Below, in pieces: positions 24,570 through 35,089 of a stretch of 64,000 bases of DNA; the stretch's first letter is position 1; every line of letters begins with the position of its first letter. The notes beneath the pieces were generated by a model, which was given only the letters and a program-made list of their open reading frames with translations, was not told the DNA's origin and did no database searches. The stretch is from Epiperipatus broadwayi (lineage: Eukaryota > Onychophora > Udeonychophora > Euonychophora > Peripatidae), in the NCBI GenBank assembly GCA_028023455.1, contig JAQFVV010006208.1, positions 7,052,963 to 7,116,962 on the forward strand. Direction: 5' to 3'. The position numbers and the translations under genes are program-made.

Positions 24570-25440
24570 CATTTGTAAACGTGTACAGCCATTCCAATTT
24601 CAAGCAAAGAAGCAAAAGCTGAAATGCCGCTCTAGAAATGAATTTTGCAATGACTATAAAAACCAATCCTTGAACCACAAATATGTCCACATGTAGAACA
24701 TGCTATCCATTTTTCTGTTTGTTTGGTATTTTGCAATGCTGTCTCTTAATTTTTACAGCAGAAAGCTTTCGTTCTGCGATATTTCAACATTATATCTAAT
24801 TGTAGCTCTCCAATGTATTCTATTCTATGCCATATCTTTCCAATGGAAATAATCACTAACTCAGTTCTTTAGAATGTATAATTTTTATAATGTAGATAGC
24901 TTTTACTTCTCCCGTAAAAACCATGCTCGTGTTTTCCATAAGCACTTTTAAGAAAATCTGGCATTAACAATTCATTTTACATATCTACTGCAGCAATTTA
25001 TAATAATGACCATATAGTACCAATCCTGCAAGAAGAAGAACTTATTGATTGGTTTTATGATTTTGCCATTATATTTTACAAATGTTATGGAGCATTCTCA
25101 TATGAAACTTTTGTAATGCTTTTTTTATATCTTGAAAGGGTGTTCAGGGCACACTTTCTTTAGTGTGCTAAAAGCAGCAACAGCATGTCAGAGTTTGTGT
25201 TATACCTCAGCATCTAAGTCCACCATTTTACTTGTAAACCTATTAAGATATTTAAATTGGTTTACATGCTCAAGTTGATAACTATTCAAACTAAAAATTG
25301 CTGAATATTTTTCTTTCATCACTGGCTAATAAAGAAGTTTGCATTTTTGAATAGTAATTATTAAACCAAAGTTTTACTATTCCATTCAGAACATTAAATA
25401 ACCACCTTATAAATTGGCAGAAATAACACAATCATCATCA
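24570..25440 (-). pseudogene. Non-LTR retrotransposon 3' fragment (RT thumb to zinc finger)
   Basis: Minus-strand reading shows, in broken frames, DDCVI, NVLNG-K-FGL-like text and a VNQFKYL-like segment followed by LDAEV (typical 'FKYLGS-L-DAEI' block after the RT core). At the end it reads ACSTCGHICGSRIG then YSHCKIHF, a Cys2-His2 finger that closes many LINE proteins. Numerous stops. Its 5' part is missing. Confidence 0.7.
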
Positions 25441-25557
25441 TACTGTAAATCTAGAATCAGTAGCAAACTTTTCATACAATAGAGCCATCTAGTGCAAGCC
25501 TTAGTAATCAACGAATGCAAGAAGGTTTGCGCATAAAATCACTATCTAGTGCCTACT

Positions 25558-25622
25558 CATCCAATATCTTCAGACTAGTTTCTAGCTTATGGCTTTCATC
25601 AGTAAGGAGTCTTGGATCGGAG
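25558..25622 (-). ncRNA. Type I hammerhead ribozyme motif, family C, core intact
   Basis: CTGATGA, helix II AGC/GCT with loop CATAA, GAAAC (25582-25578), TA, GTC. Compared with 7687-7752 helix II has changed from GGC/GCC to AGC/GCT, a paired substitution. Helix I outer stem ATCCAA/TTGGAT-like is retained, while the inner stem is weakened (TCCTTA with TGAAGA). Confidence 0.72.
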
Positions 25623-26007
25623 AGCACTGCACCTAGATCTTAGGATCTAATGCAACCCTCCAGCAGCCACCTTTTATCTTATTAGCTAACTATAAAGCTT
25701 TGAGTTCAAAATGAAAACAATAATGCTTTCAGTTCAAGCTCATTGGCCTGCATAGTCATATAGATCTGAATTCAGTTCAGCATCTGTACTTTTTTGGTGT
25801 CTGGTTCTTTAATAATCACAGTCACCATAATCCTTTTGGGCAGGATTGGTATTAAACCACTAAATGTCACATGATATTCTTTATGCTTACACAAACTGTT
25901 TACACAGAAGAAAATTCTGCATACAGTAGTGCCACTCAGTGCAAGACAGAGTAATCAGTGGATGCAGGAAGGTTTGTGCATAAAATCCCTATCTAGTGCC
26001 TACTCGT

Positions 26008-26066
26008 TCAATATCTCCAGACTAGTTTCTAGCTTGTGGATTTCATCAGTGAGGAGCCTTGAATCA
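26008..26066 (-). ncRNA. Type I hammerhead ribozyme motif, family C
   Basis: CTGATGA (26049-26043), GAAAC (26029-26025), TA, GTC and TGGAGA are present on the minus strand; inner helix I CCTCA/TGGAG retains most pairs. Helix II is imperfect (stem bases changed near 26036). Confidence 0.6.
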
Positions 26067-26503
26067 GAGCACTGCACCTAGATCTTAGGATCTAATGCAA
26101 CTCCCCAGCAGCCACGTTTTATCTTATTAGCTAACTATAAAGCTTTGATTACTCTAGCTTGCACTCAATGGTGCTATTGTATGGAGAATTTGCCTCTGCG
26201 TAAACAACTTGTGTTTGCATATAGAATGGTGAGTGGGTGATGTTTAGTGGTATTGTAATTCAACTTCTTTTTAAAATTTATTAAATTTTTATAAAAATAT
26301 TCAATCTTTTAATCATTTAGTTTGTAATGAAAATATTTTTCTTATACACACATATTCATCTTTACTTATATATATATATATTACACTATAGTTATATAAT
26401 CTTTACCCAGTAATTTATTTAATTTTCTAAATTTTTTTAAATCTTCTACTATCCTATATATCTTTCTTAATATCACATGCACATAACACATACTTTTTTT
26501 TAG

Positions 26504-26794
26504 ATGCTCCAAGTCCACCTGGGAAACCAATTGTATCAGATATTTCAACTAACTCTGCAACTTTGACATGGTCACCACCTGAATCTGATGGTGGTAGTCC
26601 TATATTAAATTACATTATCGAACAATATGGTTCTTTCAGTTCACGCTGGATCAAAATCTCAAAAGAAATTATAACTTCATTAACTTATAAAGTCACTGGA
26701 TTAAATGAAGATGTGCAATACCAGTACAGAATTGTTGCCGTAAATAAAGCAGGTGGAAGTGAGCCTAGTCAACCAAGCTCTCCATTTACTATCA
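26504..26794 (+). CDS. Twitchin/projectin-like exon: FN3 domain 4
   Basis: An FN3 domain of 97 codons (acceptor ttttttag to 26503, donor gtaagt from 26795), starting N-A-P-S-P-P-G-K-P. It contains TLTWSPPESDGGSPILNYII, then RWIKISKEIITS and YQYRIVAVNKAGGSEPSQPS. It is the second FN3 of its super-repeat, closest to domains 2 and 8 through the ISKE and VNKAG segments. The next exon is the P/E/K-rich linker at 30432. Both termini are phase 1, so exclusion of either exon leaves the frame intact. Confidence 0.93.
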
Positions 26795-27039
26795 GTAAGT
26801 CGTGTTTTCTAACATAATTTCCAAACATTTATCTAACAAGTTAATTTAATATTTTGTGCAATATTTTTTTTAAAATTATAATCTATTCTTAAAATTTAAA
26901 TTTTTAAAAATGTTTTGATAATAAAAACTTATCTATTATCACACAACTAGAATATAATTATTTTTTTTATATAAATATTTCTTATATAAAAAAAATGAAT
27001 TTTTTTTTTATTCGATATTTGACAAAACAGAGATTATGT

Positions 27040-27165
27040 TTAATTTGGTAAGCATTGTTAGCCAAGAGGTCAATGCAGCTACCTTGCAAGCAAGCAGTTG
27101 GTTGCGGACAGTTGTGGGTTCATCTCCCAGCCGATGCTATGACATATAGAAAAAAAAGAGAGACA
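27040..27165 (+). mobile_element. tRNA-derived SINE (family S)
   Basis: Plus-strand copy of the SINE at 14008: TTAGCCAAGAGGTCAATGC (A box), GGGTTCATCTCCC (B box, one arm changed), GATGCTATGACATATAG and an A-rich tail. Confidence 0.75.
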
Positions 27166-28023
27166 AGAATCAATTATTGTTAATGAAATTATTACTTTTA
27201 GTTTATCTGTATGCAGAAATAGTAATAAATAAATTCTGCATTAACATAAATTCTTTTGATAACGAACAACCCTAATAATAACTTTAAATGCATTTTCATT
27301 GCAGACTATAAATTTAATTTGTATTTTTTTTCTTTCAAACCAGATACCCCCTGTCTTGTAAAGGCCTGTCGTTTGTTTTAATTGATGGCTCTAACAAATT
27401 CTTTTTTAAGATTTAATGTAAATTAAACAAAAGATTTTAAATGTTGAGAATTCTATATCTGTCTGAAAGACCATTGTTACAATGGAATACAAAAACTCCG
27501 GCCTTTCAAGCTGTCATTTTTATAATAATGGGTTGCTTTAACATTTTTTTTGTGAGATTTAACTACTTCAGCTTCAAGTCGCCATATTGAACTTTTTAAA
27601 ATACTGGCATGAGACACAATTTTCATAATAACTTCAGTTTTAATTATGTTAGAGCAAAAACAATTACATTGCTAGAAACTAGAAAAATTAAGGAAAACAA
27701 TAAGCATAAAATAAATAGTGATAACTATATAAAAAATAAGGTAAAAAAGAAATTTTCACATCCGAAATAATTATTATTTTATTGTTTGTTCATAATTTGG
27801 AAATTAACATTAACTAAAATTCAAAATACATCTTTAGTGATAATTTCTTTCTATTTCTTACAAAATTATCTTTCTAAACATGTATAATATGTCTTACCTG
27901 AGATAATTCACAGCTTCACAATCTCCAAAAGAAGTCGGATATGACTTCTTCATTTTTATCTTGTACCCCAAATGTTCTAAATGTCAAAGGCGTCTATAAA
28001 GAAAAAGATTCATCCTAATAAAA

Positions 28024-28083
28024 GATACAAAAGAAATTATCATAGCAATTGGCTACAAAAGAAATTATCATAGCAATTGGCTT
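28024..28083. repeat. 29-bp tandem duplication
   Basis: A unit ending in ATCATAGCAATTGGCT and beginning near ACAAAAGAAATT is present twice in a row. No coding frame. Confidence 0.7.
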
Positions 28084-28589
28084 CTTGTCTGTCTAAAACT
28101 AGAAATTGTGGACTACTTTCTATACCACTGATAAAATGAGTTTCATCTCTTCATTTTATATATTTTGTGTACAATAATGTTTATATTCTTTGTGGTCACC
28201 AGTGTTTATATTCTTTATGCACTGCACAAGTGATGTTTATATTCTTTATATACAGAAGTGATGCTATCTTTTTATATTTATTGTACCACAGATATAATTT
28301 ATTTGCATATAGTCTATAGATTTGAAAATAATATTATGAAACATATAGCAAAAGCAAAGCATGATCAAGCATAAACATAAACAAGTTTCAGAATTGGATT
28401 ATATGTTTGTGTATACAAAGTTTGTATATATTTGATTATTAGTTTTATAACCCATTGCTTGTAAAACATATTATATAAACATAATTAATGATTTTCAAAA
28501 AGTATACCTTTTGAAAATCATTATTTTTATAAAAATAAGACGATTATTGTAAATAGAACTTTAGATAATCATGATATGAATTATATACT

Positions 28590-28850
28590 AATAAGTTTTA
28601 TACGAGTAAATATATAATTACAAACTAAATCATACTAATTTTTCGATAAATATGAATTCTATGTGTGCATAAATAAATGTATTACAAACTACTTTTAGAA
28701 AATTATGATAAATATGAATTCTATAGAGCATATACGAGCACAAATATATAATTACACACACACCAATTTTTCGATAGATATGAATTGTATATGAGCATAA
28801 ATAAATAAATATATAACTACAAATTAGCACACACTAATTACAAACTAAAA
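28590..28850. repeat. Degenerate tandem repeat of about 100 bp
   Basis: Segments with ATGAATTCTAT, GAGCATAAATA and TAATTACA recur about three times, with length drift. AT-rich; the minus-strand frame here is a by-product of the repeat. Confidence 0.5.
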
Positions 28851-30431
28851 TTAATAAAAAATATATTTTTTCCAAAAATTTTAAAAAAAATTAAAAATTT
28901 TTACTTACGAATAATTACGTTGATAGTCTGTTATAGGCCTTACCGGAGAAAGTTTCACTTCCAGCCGTAAAACATTTTATGTCTTTTATCGTTTTGTGAT
29001 AAGTACAAAAATTACCAAAAAAAAAACACAAAATAAATAAATACTGTGGTTGATTAAAAAATTCGCCAAAAATCTAAATTTCAACCGATTTTTTTGAAAT
29101 AAAGATCGTTTGAAAGCTAACATATACAGCTAAAAACGGCCATATTTTCTTTGACGTCATGATTATACTTTTTACGTCAGCAAAGAAAGAAAAAAGCACG
29201 TCATCAAATAACTACCCGAAGTGCGCAAATTACGCCGACAAACCGGAAGTAGTTAATGTAAATTAAACAGAACATTTTAATATTATATAAATAAATTTCC
29301 AAATTTTAACAAAGCTAAAGCTTTATGGCTTCAAATATATATTTTCTGAAGCACCATTTGAAAAAAAAATAATTTTTTTCTGATAGTATCACAACTAATC
29401 ATTAGTTTTTTTTAGCTTTATTAATAATTACTATTTATTAATGTTGAAATACAAAAACACCGGTCGGTTTTGTAATATTTTTTTAGCAAATATAATATTT
29501 GTAATTTTTTTTTTTTTTAAGATTTAATGTAAATATGTTTTTTATTAAACATTGCTCTAATTAATAAAAGTTTGTTAAACATAGCTAAAGATGCCATTCA
29601 TCTGAACTATATTAGGGGATTGACAGATCATGAAAGCACATTAACTTTTGAATTACAAATCAGCATTTGTGGCTGTATCTGCAACTGGTTGATAACTTTT
29701 ACTGCAAAATATATACTATATCTCTGTAGTTAAAAGCATTGATATTTTTTTTCCCAGTGTTTTTTTATTTAATGGTGAATTACTTTCTTTGCATAAACGT
29801 TGTGGTTGTGAATTTGTCATGTAACATTGGACAAACATACATTCACCAATCAGACAGGAAAAATACAGGTTTTATATATAAGTTAATTGTAGTAGTCACT
29901 TTACTCTCCTTTTTTAATTTATAATTTTGTGAATATAATCTGAATTGTGATATGTTTTGAATTTTTTTAAGCTTGCATTTTGTCTTCTTAAAAACTACAT
30001 ATATCACAAATTTTTATTTTAAACCTAACATATATTTATTTAAAAATTGATTTAAAAAAATTGTTTTGATACAGGTTTTTATATCAAACAAAATTTCATT
30101 TTTTTTTTAAGAAAATATTCTTAAATGCAATTAAGTTTAATTAATTTTTAAATTTTTATTTATAGAACTTCCTTGAGTTAAAAAAAAAAAAAAGATATTT
30201 CATTATTCATAATAATTACTGAGTTTATTTTTTATTAAGTAATGCAATAGTATAATCATTCTAAAATAGGTCATAGATATATTTTTTATTAAAAATGAAA
30301 ATGTTTACAATGTGAAATATATAAATGCATCCTATAGAAATAAAGTTTTTTTAAGAATTCCTCACTGATTATATATTTACAGACATACTTTGTATTTGAA
30401 TTATAAATAAATTTTTTATTATATCTGACAG

Positions 30432-30728
30432 AGAAGGAAGTTCCTGAAGAAAAAGCTAAAGTACCATTACCACAGGAAGAAATTCCAAAGTCTGAGCTTC
30501 AACCAAAACAAGAGGCGCCAAAAGATGAAATTCCAAAGTCTGAGCTTCAACCAAAACAAGCGGCACCAAAAGCTGAAATTCCAGCTCCCGAACCAGCTAA
30601 AAAAGAAATACCAAAGCAGGAACCTGTACAGGAAGAACTTTTCAAACAGGAACCAGCTCAGAAGGATATTTCAAAGCAAGAACCATTACCACAAGAACTT
30701 TCTCAGGAAAAACCTAAAATTGTTGGAG
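30432..30728 (+). CDS. PEVK-like P/E/K-rich linker exon
   Basis: A 99-codon exon (acceptor ctgacag to 30431, donor gtattt from 30729), phase 1 both ends, made almost entirely of Pro, Glu, Lys, Gln and Ala. It has no globular-domain landmarks. An internal direct repeat (E-I-P-K-S-E-L-Q-P-K-Q) occurs twice. Shorter P-K-Q-E-P-type units follow (IPKQEP, FKQEP, SKQEP), so the exon grew by repeat duplication. It lies between FN3 domain 4 and Ig domain 2. Such segments in titin (PEVK) and in insect elastic muscle proteins act as unfolded springs; in molluscan twitchin, inter-domain linkers are also phosphorylation targets. Elastic-linker function is inferred from composition. A reading frame starting at 30525 in another phase is a shadow. 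Confidence 0.88.
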
Positions 30729-31129
30729 GTATTTAAATTTTATTCAGAATTCTGTCTGTACATTTAAATATTTGTGAATGTTTTGCATATAAAAAATATA
30801 TCTCGATATTTAACATATTGCGTAAGTATTTATAATTATTTTATATATGCATTATGGTATTAAAGTAGATTACTTTCATGTATTTTTTTTTTTTGTGATT
30901 GCATAAATTTATTTTATTGCACATGGACATAATCCCAATCCACATGAAATGAAAAAAATACATATTTATACACATACACTTATACATACAACCTCTAACT
31001 AAGTTACGTTATCTGAATAACATGAAAGAGAGAATGGTGCCACTATCTTTTTAAGCCCTTAGTGAGAGGTAATTATTTCCATTTTAATTACAAACATTTA
31101 CAAAAAAGTTATGATTATTTATTATTACT

Positions 31130-31545
31130 TTTCATGACCACCACTTCTTACGCTTGCTTATAACTGTTTTAAAACAGGCAAAACTCACTATACGTATTGC
31201 CACACACAGCAAGCTAGAGTAATCAATGGATGCCAGAATATGACTATATAAGCTAATGAGCTTGGATTGGAAACATTAAGGTGTTTTCAATTTAAGACTC
31301 ATAGTTTTGTAGTTAAGTGGAAGTAAAAGGTGGCTGCTAGAGGGTTGCATTAGATCCTAAGATCTAGGTGCAATGCTCTCAGATCCAAGGCTCCTCACTG
31401 ACGAAGGCCACAAGCCAGAAACTAGTATGGGGATATTGGATGAGTAGGCACTAGATGGGGATTTTATGCACAAGCCTTCTGGCATCCATTGATTACTCCT
31501 GCTTGCTATGTGTGGCAATACGTATAGTGAGTTTTTCCTGTTTAT
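31130..31545 (+). mobile_element. Family C element with inverted ends
   Basis: The 5' end (31145-31225) is an inverted copy of the 3' end (31465-31545); between them is a body with one hammerhead. This is the cleanest example of the family's architecture: partial inverted unit, then complete unit. Confidence 0.65.
31380..31442 (+). ncRNA. Type I hammerhead ribozyme motif, family C, core intact
   Basis: CTGACGA (31398-31404), helix II GGC/GCC with CACAA, GAAAC (31418-31422), TA, GTA (A17 is permitted) then TGGGGA. Helix I: TCCTCA/TGGGGA and AUCCAA/UUGGAU with an internal loop (GGC versus TA), identical in plan to 7687-7752. Confidence 0.78.
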
Positions 31546-32024
31546 TATTATATTTATTAAAACTAATATTTTATCTAATATTCAGAGGTTGTTATAACTA
31601 AGACTCGTTCTTCATCCTCTGTAAATATTAATACAGATTATTTAGTCAATGAATAAATTAAAAGACAAAATTCAACTTATAATTTCAAAAGTATGTCAAA
31701 AACTCAGCTTATATAACAGCAGGGCTTAAAGAGAGAGTGGTACCCTTCACTCTTTCATATTTACATAACTCAGTGGGAGCTAGTTACTTCTGTTACAATT
31801 ACAGACATTTAAAAAAATTTATGATCACTTATAATTATATATGTATAAACATAAAAAAAAACATTTATTATATATTTATCTTTTTATATGACGAGGAAAA
31901 AAACATTGTCTTTCTCATAATTATTTTTCTTTAATGACATTTATTTTTACACAGTTTAAATACTTGTTGTTCTAAAAATTATTAAAGGTTATAGCTATAG
32001 TCTTAATCGTAAGGAAAGATTGGA

Positions 32025-32130
32025 TAATAGTCAAGTGTTGGTAGCCTATTGGTTAGCATAGCTGCTTTCCAAGCAGTTATCCCGGGTTCGCTTCCCGGCC
32101 GACGCTTTGACATATAAAAAAAAAAAAGAC
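32025..32130 (+). mobile_element. tRNA-derived SINE, second family
   Basis: A tRNA-like head (TAGCCTATTGGTTAGCATAG, A box) is followed by a B box CGGGTTCGCTTCCCG, then GACGCTTTGACATATAA and a pure A tail. It shares the tail motif TGACATAT with family S but has a different head. Not a functional tRNA: no complete acceptor stem is seen. Confidence 0.7.
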
Positions 32131-32279
32131 TGTATAATAATGGAAACAGTAACAATTTAAGGGCCATTGTGAATTAAATGCATATCTGTTTAATTTTAAG
32201 ACGAGATAATTTCTAAAAAAGTTATTGCAATAAATATAAGAATGCAGAAATTACTAAGATTATTTCGTAATAAAAACCA

Positions 32280-32425
32280 CTAAACATCACATGATCACCA
32301 TCTCATGCTAGCACATAACTGTTAGCAAACAGGCAAAAACTCTCCAAGCCTTCTGGCATTTATTGATTACTCTGGTTAGCACAAGGTGGCACTACTATAT
32401 GGAGAGTTTTTGCCTGTTTATTATT
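32280..32425. repeat. Family C end fragments (foldback)
   Basis: Only the terminal parts of the family are left, in inverted orientation, without the hammerhead. Confidence 0.55.
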
Positions 32426-32694
32426 TCGTAATGTTAATAATAGTTTTCAAATATGAAAGGAGTGTGATAGGTATTCCAAAATAGTTTATTAATATTACTA
32501 ATACATTTATTTTTGAGATTTTCAAATATTGCACAATAGAAATTGCTGTATCCATATCATTTAATTTCAAATCTTTGTACAGATGGTGAAAATCATGAAT
32601 AGTACCACAGAATTGGCATATTTTTTAACATATATACAAATAAAATGTTCATTAATTAAAAAACTATTGTAATAACAATAAAAATAATAGTCTT

Positions 32695-33150
32695 TCAATC
32701 CACAGAAGTACTTTCGGTTAATTCCTTAACCCTCTTCAACTGCTGTTAAATTTGAAATACATAATGGATGCAAAAAAAAGATAAAAGGAGCATGGATTGT
32801 TATACAAGCATGTAAAAAGTAAAAATATTAAGGATTTAATGACCGCTTCAGATTTTTTTGGATCATGACAGGACATATAAATATAAATTTAGGTTTGATA
32901 TTGAAAACGTTAAGATTCTTCACAAAGAGAGAAACCATAATAAAAGAAAAATTAAGGGGGCAATTTTAATAAATAGAAATAAAATGAATATAATTAATAG
33001 ACAAGCTGCTAACGTTAAAATTCGGGATTCATGGGTTTTGAGTTGATGATGTTTGCTTGGGTTATGTTTTTTGAAATTTAACGGCAGTTGAGGAGGGTTA
33101 AGGAATTAACCGAAAGTACTTCTGCAGATTGAATGACTGCATATATAAAA
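32695..33150 (+). mobile_element. Deleted Penelope-like element with inverted hammerhead-like ends (family G)
   Basis: Inverted arms of about 55 bp (32695-32760 and 33072-33135) surround a coding remnant. The remnant (32870-33046) reads ENVKILHKERNHNKRK, then AILINRNKMNIINRQAA and RDSW. That is the C-terminal part of the GIY-YIG endonuclease of Penelope-like elements (pattern VKIL-RE-N-KRKIKEAI-IR-P-LNR). Each arm holds TTGAGGA or TTGAAGA, a 6-bp hairpin GGTTAA/TTAACC closed by GGAA, then GAAA and the palindrome AGTACT. The GIY-YIG N-terminus and all RT are missing. Confidence 0.7.
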
Positions 33151-33559
33151 TCGCACAATTCTCAAAACGTGCAACTTTTTATTCATTTCATGAACTGTAT
33201 CATAGGCTTGTATAGTTTGTGGAATGTGTAGAATTTTGCATAAATCATGAAATGTGCATTATGATTTCTACTCATTTTATGCATTGGGTGCATAATTACA
33301 GCAGTAGCACCATGATGCGTGGAAACTCATGATAAACAGGTAAAGTGCATCTGAAAATAAACTAATATTATCCCATAATATTTTCATCGTTATGTAATAG
33401 CAAAGCTAATTGGAGGAACAAATATAATTTGGCAATATCCTCATTATCATTCGTGACCGATATAAATTTTTAGTTTGGGTGCTCAGAATAAGAAAAATAA
33501 TTCATTTTTTCCTAACCAGCAATCAATTTATTAATCAGAAAATTTACAAATAAAAAAAA

Positions 33560-33740
33560 AAGTGGGAGGTAATGATCTGGACCAACTGATGAGTGCTGTT
33601 TCAGCACAAAATATGTATATTGGGATCATTTCCCTTTTTCACATATGTGGTCATATGTATGAGTTGTATGAGATAGAGTCAACAGCTGAAGGTTGCTTAA
33701 AAGTCTGTGTTCAAATCCTGTACAATTACATCTAATTTCC
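33560..33740 (+). mobile_element. Family E repeat with decayed hammerhead
   Basis: CTGATGA (33586-33592), helix II GTGCT/AGCAC and flanking ACCAA/TTGGG remain, but GAAA has become AAAA. It ends with a TTCAAATCC B-box-like segment followed by TTACATCTA, as do the units of the array at 55908. Confidence 0.6.
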
Positions 33741-33774
33741 AAGTATATTAAATTATTCTTGTATGCTAATATTA

Positions 33775-33900
33775 AAATATTAAACAAGGCAAAACTCTCC
33801 ATACAGTAGTGCCACCCTGTGCCAACCAGAGTAATCAATGGATGCCAAAAGGCTCGTGCATAAAATCCTATCTAGTGCCTATTCATCCAATATCAATGCT
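33775..33900 (-). repeat. Family C fragment
   Basis: The terminal part of the family (TTTTGCCT end near 33785), truncated just before the hammerhead where the family B element at 33905 begins. Confidence 0.55.
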
Positions 33901-33904
33901 CTAA

Positions 33905-34060
33905 CAAACTGATCTTAAAATTCAATAATCAAAAATCTAAGGATCCAGGTTCGAATCCCATGCTAGTACTGTCACTGGTTAGGCCAGCAACACCTGAAGA
34001 AGAGGGGAGAATAATACCTCTCGAAACATTGTGCATATATTGACCTGTTTGATGCGCTAT
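33905..34060 (+). mobile_element. tRNA-like SINE head joined to hammerhead motif (family B)
   Basis: A perfect pol III B box GGTTCGAATCC (33948-33958) lies 36 nt before CTGAAGA (33994-34000). Helix II pairs AGAGG with CCTCT around a long loop, and is followed by GAAA (34023-34026), C, ATT, GTG. G at the cleavage position is not used by known hammerheads, so this copy is predicted inactive although the fold is kept. Other copies: 7313-7505, 39050-39320, 57515-57640, and a head-only copy near 59335-59400. Confidence 0.65.
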
Positions 34061-34785
34061 TACTAACAGTTGAATGTATTTGGAATATTTAAATAAAGTT
34101 TTAAATTTTTCTAAAGACATTCAATACGCATATTAGATGATGGAAATAGTCCAATATAAAAATACAACTAGAACGCCATCATCACAAACCTTCAGGAAAG
34201 TAATAATTTTTATATGTTCAACAGTGATACACATCAGAATTCAGCTTTTATTATTTATTATTATATATGTTCTTTTAACAGAATAAAATAAGATTTTCTA
34301 AAAATATTTCACCCTCATATGAATAAATAACAATAGTTTTGTATGTCATAGAAATAACGTGTAAGCATACAAATTAACTGTAGATCACTACTCATGGAGC
34401 AATGTGGATTTACTTGTTATATGTATGGTTAAGTGCAAGCAGTTATTGGTGAGTCTAGCACTAACTGATAGAACACGATAATTGCAACGTTACATTAGGT
34501 TGCGGGGTAATCATTTCCATAATCCCAATTATTTACTCAATCTATCTCCTAACAAAGGTAGATTTTATAAAATCTTAATGCAACTAGAAATATACAATAT
34601 CTAGGTGTAGCAAAATAAAGTCTTAAATTTTTTATACTTTGAATCTGTTTATATACATATAATTATATTTATAAAATGGTAATCTTCAAGTATGCATACT
34701 ATAAAGATTCTTTACAAATTAGACTCTCAAGATGGTAGAAAATATGACTACAATTTATCCAAACCACTTCGAACACTTTTTAGCA

Positions 34786-34954
34786 AAACTCTTTATTTGT
34801 ACATACATTACGTTTCGACTATCCTGCAGTCTTCTTCAGAGCTAGTTCATCTTAATTTCTTAAAAAAACGTTTTTTTAAGAAATTAAAATGAACTGGCTC
34901 TGAAGAAGACTGCAAGACAGTCGAAACATAGTGTATGTACAAATAAAGAGTTTG
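34786..34954. repeat. Foldback with two hammerhead-like motifs (family A)
   Basis: Inverted arms with CTGAAGA at 34839-34833 (minus) and 34900-34906 (plus), hairpin GACTG/CAGTC, and GAAAC. After GAAAC the minus copy offers GTAATGTA and the plus copy ATAGTG; only the former supplies an acceptable NUH. Arms end in CTCTTTATTTGTACATAC and its complement. Confidence 0.68.
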
Positions 34955-35089
34955 TATTTATAGGATATTACAGCAAAATAAAGAAAAGTGTGATTTGGTA
35001 ATATTTAGAAAATGTAACGTTTAAAGAATTATTATAATATATGCATTTGAAGATATTTACTTCATAAATATTATATATTCTCAATGCTA

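Larger units (their letters stand above)
25450..26260 (-). mobile_element. Two family C units in tandem, each with a hammerhead
   Basis: Two minus-oriented units follow each other: about 25455-25905 and 25905-26200. Their hammerheads lie about 447 bp apart (core CTGATGA at 25602-25596 and 26049-26043). Tandem units separated by hammerheads are the hallmark of retrozymes, whose RNA is processed to unit-length circles. The outermost copy is truncated and rejoined to the element end near 26150-26200. Confidence 0.6.
26800..30431. other. Intron between FN3 domain 4 and PEVK-like exon
   Basis: Holds the SINE at 27040 and the tandem repeats at 28024 and 28590. The stretch 28915-29270 is GC-richer with several CG dinucleotides (GACGTCA, ACGTCAG, AACCGGAAG) and may be a further repeat. 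No coding exon seen. Confidence 0.5.

Noticed and set aside
30525-30767. 80-aa Lys/Asn/Gln-rich frame
   Set aside because: It is the PEVK-like exon read in another phase.
14008-32130. tRNA genes
   Set aside because: A and B boxes are present at 14008, 17456, 27040 and 32025, but acceptor stems do not close, the copies share a common 3' tail (TGACATAT plus A run) and behave as SINEs.
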